64,000 nucleotides of DNA from Clostridiales bacterium UBA1728. Lineage in GTDB: Bacteria > Bacillota > Clostridia > Oscillospirales > Oscillospiraceae. Under the pieces are notes generated by a model. It worked only from the letters and a program-made list of their open reading frames with translations. It made no database searches and was not told the origin of the DNA. The first letter of the stretch is position 1; each line of letters begins with the position of its first letter. Positions 32,299 to 38,554 of the stretch are shown here, in pieces. The stretch lies in contig DCIK01000007.1 in the NCBI GenBank assembly GCA_002315975.1, forward strand, positions 45,931-109,930, given 5' to 3'. Made by a program: the position numbers and the translations under genes.

Positions 32299-32871
32299 TC
32301 AGCAGAACTGAATGCCGCCCTCCACGCTCATGGAAGCAATCTTTGCCAGGGACTCCACGCGAATACCCTGATCGCGGAGAATGTTGCCGCCGTTCTGGTA
32401 TACCTTCTCAATGGCAATGCCGCAGCCGATGAGCTCTGCGCCGGACTGCTGCACCAGCTCCACAAGACCGTGGAGGGCGGAACCGGTGGCCAGAAAATCA
32501 TCGATAATCAGAACTTTGTCGCCCTTGCCCAGAAACTCCTTGGAAACCAGAACATTGCGATCCACATTGTGGGTGTAGGAGTGAACACAGCTGTGCCAGA
32601 AATCGCCGGACATATTGCTGCTCAGACTTTTCTTGGCAAAAACAACAGGACACCCGAATTCAAGGGCGGCAACAGTCGCCATCCCGATTCCGGATGCCTC
32701 AATGGTAAGTATTTTGTTGATGCCGGTATTGGCATAGAGACGAGCCCATTCCTTGCCCATCTGCGCAAAGAGAGCGCTGTCCATCTGGTGGTTGAGGAAA
32801 GAGTCGACCTTGAGAATATCGCCAGCCTTCACGATGCCGTCGCGACGGATGCGCTCCTCCAGAAGAATCAT
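32299..32871 (-). CDS. xpt: Xanthine phosphoribosyltransferase
   Basis: A 190-residue enzyme that makes XMP from xanthine and PRPP in purine salvage. It has ILLEERIRRDGIV at the start, LTIEASGIGMA, the PRPP-binding loop VLIIDDFLATGSAL (about 122-135) and IAIEKVYQNGG at the C-terminal end, all typical of Xpt. GGAGG lies eight bases before ATG 32871. Unusually, the purine riboswitch is downstream of xpt, not upstream, so xpt itself seems to have another control. Cotranscription into the transporter operon would pass through the riboswitch. Confidence 0.93.
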   Translation of the reverse strand: MILLEERIRRDGIVKAGDILKVDSFLNHQMDSALFAQMGKEWARLYANTGINKILTIEASGIGMATVAALEFGCPVVFAKKSLSSNMSGDFWHSCVHSYTHNVDRNVLVSKEFLGKGDKVLIIDDFLATGSALHGLVELVQQSGAELIGCGIAIEKVYQNGGNILRDQGIRVESLAKIASMSVEGGIQFC

Positions 32872-33027
32872 GTCTCTCACCTCCAAATCAAATTTACTGT
32901 CTTTATTCTACAGGACTTTCAGGAAAAAGCAAGACGCACTTTTTGCCAATATTCGACAAAGAAGGTGGATGTTTTTGTGCACAACAACCAAATGTGTCCG
33001 CCGTGAGCATAAAGCTGAATGATTCAC

Positions 33028-33076
33028 AAAACGCCGTTATTTCGCGGCTGAAAACTGCGAAATAACAGCGTTTTTT
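33028..33076. terminator. Hairpin terminator between the precursor-peptide gene and xpt
   Basis: Arms 33030-33045 and 33057-33072 (16 bp, one mismatch), T6 on the plus side and TTTTG on the minus side. It can end the short minus-strand transcript of the precursor gene at 33147. Confidence 0.75.
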
Positions 33077-33146
33077 GAAGAATATCACTTTTCACCTAAA
33101 AAATGATTCGGTCATTGCAATCATCTTCAAATATTTTCCGATACTT

Positions 33147-33317
33147 TCAAGCGTACTGGTGTAATGCCGGCATTGACGCGCCGCCTGTAACGCCTCCGAG
33201 TTCTTCATCGGAAAGGGATCTCGCAGCAGGTATGAGCTCTTCCGCTACTTCCTTTACTTCCTGCTTCTCTTTTTCCGTCTTTGCATTCTCAAGTGCTTTC
33301 TTAAGTTCGTCTGTCAT
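33147..33317 (-). CDS. Gly-Gly leader peptide, RiPP/bacteriocin-like precursor
   Basis: A 56-residue frame: MTDELKKALENAKTEKEKQE, then VKEVAEELIPAARSLSDEEL, then GGVTGGASMPALHQYA. LSDEELGGVTGG fits the double-glycine leader consensus LSxxELxxVxGG of class II bacteriocins and other ribosomal peptides, giving a predicted ten-residue core ASMPALHQYA. A perfect AGGAGG lies eight bases before the ATG, and a hairpin terminator follows, so it is an independent gene. No C39 peptidase/transporter or modifying enzyme is adjacent. The core has no Cys, Ser/Thr is limited to one Ser, so heavy lanthionine chemistry is unlikely. It could also be a signalling peptide. Confidence 0.7.
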   Translation of the reverse strand: MTDELKKALENAKTEKEKQEVKEVAEELIPAARSLSDEELGGVTGGASMPALHQYA

Positions 33318-33397
33318 CGTAAATACCTCCTGTTGGGCATATTTAACCCTCTTGATATTGATTTATACGCTGCAAATCCTGAAACGGTTTATAAAAA

Positions 33398-33510
33398 ATA
33401 AACTGTACCCTGTAGAATGGACACCGACGGTTCAGGCTGCCCTGTTTTGCATACAGTGAAATGAGGGTAACGCCCTGAACGGGGGATACTTCCGGAGGGT
33501 ACAGTTAATC
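33398..33510. repeat. Long imperfect inverted repeat (about 110 bp)
   Basis: AACTGTACCCT (33400-33410) and AGGGTACAGTT (33498-33508) at the ends; inner CGGTTCAGG and CCTGAACG also pair. On the minus strand it is followed by TTTATTTTTT. It lies downstream of the CofE-like gene and upstream of the precursor peptide, so it may be a terminator, a structured leader or a MITE. Confidence 0.6.
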
Positions 33511-33598
33511 ATTTATATTTATCCTGAATTATTCATCGATTGAGTGTTTTTTGCCTGTGAAAAATCCGGGATAAATGATCGCAGCGGACACACTGCGT

Positions 33599-34789
33599 TT
33601 AATTCATGGAGTAGTTATCAAAGTAGCCCTGAATGAAGATTACGGGGGTGCCCTTGTCGCCGGAGCCGCTGGTCAGATCGCAGAGAGAGCCGATGAGGTC
33701 GGTGAGCTGACGGGGCGTGGTGCCCTCGGAGACCATGTTGCCCACCAGGTTGCTGTCCTTCTGGCGGATGGAATCCTCAATGGCGGAGCGCAGCGCTTCG
33801 CCGCTGAGACCGGCATAGTCATTGTCGGCAAGATACTTGATCTTGACCTCGTTGGGGGTACCCAGCAGACCCTTGGTGCAGGCGGGGGAGACCACGGGGT
33901 CAGCCAGCTCCCAGATTTTGCCCACGGGGTCCTTGAAAGCGCCGTCGCCGTAGATCATGCACTCGATGTTCTTGCCGGTGGCGGTACGCAGCTTCTCGGC
34001 GAGGGTATCGACGAAGTGCTGGCAGTCACGGGGGAAGAGCTTAACGCTGTCTTCGCTGGCCTTGTTGGTGCCGTAAAGACCGAACTGCTCGTTGTAGCCG
34101 GAGCCGTTGACGCTCCGGGTGAGGATGCCGTCCATGCAGAGAACCTTCTCGGCACCGGCCTTCAGCAGACGGCGCTGGGTGCGCTTGCGGGTGTGGATGT
34201 CGCAGCAGAGAACGTTCTTCACGAAGGGCAGAATGGCCTCGGCCTGGTTGGCAAAGATGATCTCGGCCTCGCAGCCGACGCTCTCGATGAGCTGCTTGTA
34301 GTAGGCCACATAGTCAACGCCGGTGAAGGGATGGACGCTGTAGCCGAAGGCCTTGCGGTACTGCTCTTCGGTGAGAACATCGGTGTAGGGGTTAATGTCG
34401 AGATCCTCCAGCAGCTCCTCGTCGAAGAGGTGATTGCCGACCTCATCGGTGGGGTAGGAGAGCATGAGCGTGATCTTCTTCATACCCATGGCGATACCCT
34501 TCAGGCAAACGGCAAAACGGTTGCGGGAGGTGATGGGGAAAATAACGCCCAGATGCTCGCAATCAAACTTGGCCTTTACATCCGCGGCAATATCCTGAAC
34601 GGTGGCGTAGTTACCGGCAGCGCGAGCCACAACAGACTCGGTAACGGCAACAATGTCACGATCGTGGAACTCAAAACCGCTTTCCTTGGCGGCTTCGAGA
34701 ACGCTTTCGGTCACGATGGTGGGAAGATCATCACCCTGACGGATGATGGGGGTACGGATACCTCTGGAAATAACGCCGACTGTACGCAT
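33599..34789 (-). CDS. Coenzyme F420-0:L-glutamate ligase (CofE)-like protein
   Basis: A 396-residue protein of the F420 ligase family (PF01996-like). Seen: ISRGIRTPIIRQGDDLPTIV and DRDIVAVTESVVARA in the N-terminal domain, IFPITSRNRFAVCLKGIA, and the late YADN-type segment LADNDYAGLSGEALR. CofE adds glutamate to F420-0 using GTP; clostridial homologues of this longer form are widespread where F420 is not known, so the true substrate is open. No other F420 gene is in the window. Monocistronic by spacing. Confidence 0.75.
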   Translation of the reverse strand: MRTVGVISRGIRTPIIRQGDDLPTIVTESVLEAAKESGFEFHDRDIVAVTESVVARAAGNYATVQDIAADVKAKFDCEHLGVIFPITSRNRFAVCLKGIAMGMKKITLMLSYPTDEVGNHLFDEELLEDLDINPYTDVLTEEQYRKAFGYSVHPFTGVDYVAYYKQLIESVGCEAEIIFANQAEAILPFVKNVLCCDIHTRKRTQRRLLKAGAEKVLCMDGILTRSVNGSGYNEQFGLYGTNKASEDSVKLFPRDCQHFVDTLAEKLRTATGKNIECMIYGDGAFKDPVGKIWELADPVVSPACTKGLLGTPNEVKIKYLADNDYAGLSGEALRSAIEDSIRQKDSNLVGNMVSEGTTPRQLTDLIGSLCDLTSGSGDKGTPVIFIQGYFDNYSMN

Positions 34790-34934
34790 AAAAAAATGCC
34801 TCCTCAGGCTTGGAATTACGCAAATATTATGCTACAATATGTCGGCGTTGTAAAGAAAAATTTTCTGCTTTTCGGGAAAAAATGTGGAATTAACTTCCAA
34901 ACGCACCATACTACAGAAAAATTTGGTGAAAAAG

Positions 34935-36383
34935 ATGAGAAAAAACCTGATTTTGCTTGTCCTTTCGACCCTCCTGCTGACGGCCTGCGGCGAGAAACAG
35001 CCCTCGGAGACCCCTGCGGAATCTGCCGCTCCGGAGCAGACGGCTGTCAGCGAGATGAAGGACTCTGCCTCTGCTCCCGCCGTGTCCGTGACGGTTTCGC
35101 CCGTTTCCGATGAATCCCGGCTGGCAGCGCTCTTTGCCGCTCTCCCCGAAAGAGAAGGCGAACGCAGCTATGAGAGCCGCGGGGACTGCGCGGGGGATAT
35201 TGTCGCCGTATCGGGGGATGTTGTCTATGTGCTGGGGGACTACGGCGTGGAAATCTGCCGTTTGGAAGCTGACGGCGCTGTGTTGCTCTCTGCCCTTGAT
35301 ACCGGTTTTTTCTGGGACGAAGCCGATGAGGAAGACAGCTGGAGCGGTCAGGAAAAGCAATGCGCGGCGCTGATGGTTTCGGAAAATCGTCTGGTTGTGC
35401 TCTCCGATCTCTTCTCCTATGCCATCTCCTCCGCTGACGGACAGTGGCAGAGCGTGGATGCCTCCCGCTGCACCGTGGATATCTACGATATTTCCGATCC
35501 GGAGAATCCCGTGTGGATGCGCAGCTTCTCTCAGACCGGCTGCGAGAGCGCCGCACTCATTACCGGGGATAAGCTCTATCTGGTAACGGATCGGGAAATC
35601 TACCGGGACGATACCCTCGGCGAGGGAACGGTTCCCGGCTGGTGGCAGGGTGAGGCGTGGACGGCCTTGTCGCCCACTGCCCAATATGTCTGCGACCGGG
35701 GCATCAGCGGCTATGCGCAGCTGGGCGTTTATGATCTGGAGAAGGCTGCGGAGCCCTCCTGCTGCGCCCTCATCGGCTGCGGCGAGGCGGGACTCCTCTG
35801 CGAGCGGGGCTTCTACGGCCTCATCCCTGCCGAGGGCGGCAGCGCAGTTTATTTTCTGGGCGTCAGAGACGGCAGCATCGGCGAGCCGGTGTGCTCCTTC
35901 CTCAGCGGCTCCTACGGCTCCCTCTCCGAGCTCACCGGCGCCGGGGATACCTTATGCTTGCTGCAGGACGGCACACTCACTGCCGACGGTGCCCACTGGC
36001 AGCGGCGCTATGACGAAAACCGTCTCCTCACGCTTACGGTGGAGGAAAGCAGCGTCCGCCTTGCCCTGACAGACGGCAGCAGCGCCCATACGCTTCTGGC
36101 CTCCCGGACGCTGGGCTGGGATTTCCACGAGGCCGTGGATGAGGACTGCGCCATCTATACGGACGCAGAGCGCGGCCTTGTGGGTCTGCCCGTTGAAGAC
36201 GGCTATACGCTCTTCTCCTGCGACGGCAGCAGCTTTGACCATGTGCTGGACTGCTATTCCTCCGATCTCTCCTCTTACCGCAGAGTGATCGCCCGGGGAA
36301 ACCGGCTCTATGTGCTGGACAGGCAGCGACTTTTCACCCTCGATTTAGAGAACCTTTCCATTCGAAATACCCTCATTTTTTAA
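34935..36383 (+). CDS. Beta-propeller domain lipoprotein
   Basis: A 482-residue exported lipoprotein: signal MRKNLILLVLSTLLLTAC, then a Glu/Ser/Ala linker, then a domain from about residue 85 made of repeated beta strands (DIVAVSGDVVYVLGDYGVEI, CAALMVSENRLVVLSD, TVDIYDISDPENPVWM, AALITGDKLYLVTDREIYR), matching secreted beta-propeller proteins (PF09826-like). Function unknown, probably binding at the cell surface. The start may be ATG 34935 or GTG 34926, both with weak ribosome sites. A terminator separates it from the spoIIA operon. Confidence 0.75.
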   Translation: MRKNLILLVLSTLLLTACGEKQPSETPAESAAPEQTAVSEMKDSASAPAVSVTVSPVSDESRLAALFAALPEREGERSYESRGDCAGDIVAVSGDVVYVLGDYGVEICRLEADGAVLLSALDTGFFWDEADEEDSWSGQEKQCAALMVSENRLVVLSDLFSYAISSADGQWQSVDASRCTVDIYDISDPENPVWMRSFSQTGCESAALITGDKLYLVTDREIYRDDTLGEGTVPGWWQGEAWTALSPTAQYVCDRGISGYAQLGVYDLEKAAEPSCCALIGCGEAGLLCERGFYGLIPAEGGSAVYFLGVRDGSIGEPVCSFLSGSYGSLSELTGAGDTLCLLQDGTLTADGAHWQRRYDENRLLTLTVEESSVRLALTDGSSAHTLLASRTLGWDFHEAVDEDCAIYTDAERGLVGLPVEDGYTLFSCDGSSFDHVLDCYSSDLSSYRRVIARGNRLYVLDRQRLFTLDLENLSIRNTLIF

Positions 36384-36411
36384 GGACTCCTCCCCAAATT
36401 CGACAGAATCG
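36383..36411 (+). promoter_or_regulatory. Possible sigma-H promoter of spoIIA
   Basis: AAGGACTC (from 36382) and ACAGAAT (36403-36409) resemble the sigma-H boxes RnAGGAwWW and RnnGAAT, with spacing one base longer than usual. spoIIA is sigma-H controlled in Bacillus. The terminator hairpin at 36429 would then lie within the leader. Confidence 0.35.
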
Positions 36412-36428
36412 GCACAGGAAACAGAATA

Positions 36429-36475
36429 AAATGACAGCGAATCAGAAGAATTGATCCGCTGTCATTTTTTATTTT
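36429..36475 (+). terminator. Terminator before spoIIAA
   Basis: AAATGACAGCG (36429-36439) / CGCTGTCATTT (36457-36467) followed by TTTATTTTT; ends transcription from the beta-propeller gene. Confidence 0.8.
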
Positions 36476-36492
36476 TCGGGGGGAACAAGCTC

Positions 36493-36828
36493 ATGAAAAT
36501 TCGAGCAGAGAGCAAAAACGGTGTGCTGCGCCTGATATTGCTGGGCGAGCTGGATCACCATGCGGCAGGAGGTGCCATGCGGGAGATCGACGCCATTCTC
36601 GACAGAATGCTGCCGGTGGACTGCGCCATTGATCTCAGCGGCCTGAGCTTTATGGACAGCTCCGGTATCGCGCTGATCCTGCGGATATACCGGCGTATGC
36701 AGCTGGCGGGGGGACGCACGGTGGTCATCAATCCGGCGGCGCAGCCCCTGCGGGTGCTGGATGCCTCAGGTATAGCCAATCTGGTGAGAATCGTTACAAC
36801 GGTAAAGGAGCGAGCCAATGAAGTTTGA
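36493..36828 (+). CDS. spoIIAA: Anti-sigma-F factor antagonist SpoIIAA
   Basis: A 111-residue STAS protein. The phosphorylatable serine is in LSFMDSSGIALILRIYRRM (about 57-58). Dephosphorylated SpoIIAA binds SpoIIAB and frees sigma-F in the forespore. Start ATG 36493 with GGGGGG upstream; a TTG further up is not needed. It overlaps spoIIAB by 11 bases, the normal spoIIA operon order follows. Confidence 0.93.
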   Translation: MKIRAESKNGVLRLILLGELDHHAAGGAMREIDAILDRMLPVDCAIDLSGLSFMDSSGIALILRIYRRMQLAGGRTVVINPAAQPLRVLDASGIANLVRIVTTVKERANEV

Positions 36829-37258
36829 AAACTATCTGAAGCTGGAATTTCCCAGCAAGAGCAGCAACGAAGCGCTGGCCAGAAGCATGGTGGGCGTGTT
36901 TGCCTCCCAGCTTGACCCCAGCATGGAAGAGCTGGGGGATCTGAAAACCGCTGTCAGCGAGGCGGTGACCAATGCCATTGTCCACGCCTACCCCAATACG
37001 CTGGGCCGCATCTCCATCCGCTGCCGCATTCTGGAGGAAAACCGGCTGGAGATTGTCATCCGGGACTGGGGCGTGGGCATGGCGGATGTGGAGCAGGCCC
37101 GCCAGCCCCTCTTCACCACTGGGGGAGAGGAGCGCAGCGGCATGGGCTTTACCATCATGGAGAGCTTTATGGACAGCCTTACGGTGAAATCCAGACCGGG
37201 AGCGGGCACCACGGTGGTCATGAAGCGCAGGCTGCCCCGCCGCCGTGTGGAGCGCTGA
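36818..37258 (+). CDS. spoIIAB: Anti-sigma-F factor / serine kinase SpoIIAB
   Basis: A 146-residue GHKL kinase that holds sigma-F inactive and phosphorylates SpoIIAA. N-box KTAVSEAVTNAIVHAYPN (about 48-65), G1 box RDWGVGMADVE and G2 box SGMGFTIMESF are all present. Length matches the family. It ends one base into the start of sigF, so the three genes are tightly coupled. Confidence 0.93.
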   Translation: MKFENYLKLEFPSKSSNEALARSMVGVFASQLDPSMEELGDLKTAVSEAVTNAIVHAYPNTLGRISIRCRILEENRLEIVIRDWGVGMADVEQARQPLFTTGGEERSGMGFTIMESFMDSLTVKSRPGAGTTVVMKRRLPRRRVER

Positions 37259-37965
37259 TGGAGCAGAATGAGCTTCTGCGCCGGGCCCACGCCGGAGACA
37301 GGGCGGCACAGGAGCAGTTCCTGACGGACAACAGTCCGCTGATCTGGAGCATTGTGCGGCGCTATATGGGGCGCGGCACCGAGGCGGAGGACCTCTATCA
37401 GCTGGGCTGTCTGGGCTTCATCAAGGCCGTGGAGGGCTATGACGAGAGCTACGGTACCTGCTTTTCCACCTATGCCGTGCCGAAGATCGCAGGAGAAATC
37501 CGCCGCTTTCTCCGGGACGACGGAGCAATCAAGGTTTCGAGAACATTGAAGGAGCGCTCGGCCCGACTCGTCCGGGAGCGGGACGCTCTGCGTACGAAGC
37601 TGAACCGGGAGCCTTTGATCAGCGAGCTTTCACAGCTCACGGGGCTGAGCGCCGCGGAGATTGCCGAGTGCGACTGTGCTGCTGCGCCGGTGGAGAGCTA
37701 TCAGCAGGAGGTCGGAGACTCGGAGCTGACGCTGGAGAGCCTTTTAGGAGATACGGAGCAGGAGGAGCGGACGCTGACCTCGCTGTCGGTACATATGGCC
37801 ATAAACACCCTGCCGGAAAAGCAGCGAACGGTTATCGCTCTGCGCTATTTCCACGGTCTTACCCAGCAGAGCTGCGCCGAGATTTTAAAGGTCAGTCAGG
37901 TGCAGATATCCCGATTGGAGCGTAAGGCGCTGGCGGCCATGCGCTCCGTCCTCTATGAGGACTGA
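37258..37965 (+). CDS. sigF: RNA polymerase sigma-F factor
   Basis: A 235-residue sigma-70 family factor for forespore genes (spoIIAC). Region 2 is seen in AEDLYQLGCLGFIKAVEGYD and TCFSTYAVPKIAGEIRRFLR, region 3 in REPLISELSQLTGLSAAEI, region 4 in EKQRTVIALRYFHGLTQQSC and the HTH SQVQISRLERKALAAMR. Its 3' end overlaps by 13 bases the convergent protease gene. Confidence 0.94.
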   Translation: MEQNELLRRAHAGDRAAQEQFLTDNSPLIWSIVRRYMGRGTEAEDLYQLGCLGFIKAVEGYDESYGTCFSTYAVPKIAGEIRRFLRDDGAIKVSRTLKERSARLVRERDALRTKLNREPLISELSQLTGLSAAEIAECDCAAAPVESYQQEVGDSELTLESLLGDTEQEERTLTSLSVHMAINTLPEKQRTVIALRYFHGLTQQSCAEILKVSQVQISRLERKALAAMRSVLYED

Positions 37966-38444
37966 CGAAAGCTCAGAAACAGCAGCCACAGAGCGAGAGC
38001 GGCGCCGTACCAGAGCCGTCGGCGGATGCTCCAGAGCAGAAAGGGCACAAGCAGCACCGCCGAAAGAGCAGTCAGCAGCCACAGCGGACAGCCAAAGGAG
38101 CGAAGAATCCGCCCGCCGTCGCAAACGGGAATCGGAAGAAGATTGAAGAGCGAGAGCGCCGCGGAGACCTCTCCGGCATAGCGGGCATGGGGAAGGGGAA
38201 GAAAAGCCAGCAGCAGAGCCCAGAGCAGTCCCGCTGCGCTGCCGGCTGCTGCCACAAAAGCCTCCTCGGCGGCGGAGCTCAGGGGAGCAAAGCGAATCTG
38301 TGCACCGGTATAATCAAGACCCATTCCCCGGCAGGGCTTGCGGCAGAGCCGCAGAGCCAGCAGGTGAGCCCCCTCATGGACGGCAACGGCAGTGCCCAGA
38401 GCCCAAAGCTCCCAGCTCTCGCAGCGGAGCAGGGAAAAAATCAG
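37953..38444 (-). CDS. Site-2 metalloprotease (M50 family), no canonical start
   Basis: An intramembrane protease. The zinc motif is in TAVAVHEGAHLLAL (HExxH-type, HEGAH) and the second metal ligand in NLLPIPVCDGG (the NxxP...DGG motif of site-2 proteases), with hydrophobic segments between. SpoIVFB, which cleaves pro-sigma-K, is a short member of this type. The frame is open from 38459 but has no ATG, GTG or TTG before the zinc motif; a strong AGGAGG at about 38463 sits above CTG 38444 and ATT 38441. The ATG at 38324 would delete the active site. Either a rare start codon is used or an indel separates GTG 38463 from the frame. Confidence 0.65.
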   Translation of the reverse strand: MIFSLLRCESWELWALGTAVAVHEGAHLLALRLCRKPCRGMGLDYTGAQIRFAPLSSAAEEAFVAAAGSAAGLLWALLLAFLPLPHARYAGEVSAALSLFNLLPIPVCDGGRILRSFGCPLWLLTALSAVLLVPFLLWSIRRRLWYGAALALWLLFLSFRQSS

Positions 38445-38503
38445 CGGGAGCGCGGCTGTTCACCTCCTTCTGCCTTTGATTTTTCATCCTATGCCGGCGG
38501 TTG

Positions 38504-38549
38504 AGAAAAAAGAAGAGGAGAATACCATAATCATACGGTATTCTCCTCT
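38504..38549 (-). terminator. Terminator of the CotH-like gene
   Basis: A perfect 13-bp stem (arms 38514-38526 and 38537-38549), followed on the minus strand by CTTCTTTTTTC. Confidence 0.85.
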
Positions 38550-38554
38550 GCGGA

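Noticed and set aside
32887..33027. A riboswitch directly upstream of xpt
   Set aside because: None of the purine core sequences (TCTACC, CCGTAAA) is present there on either strand.
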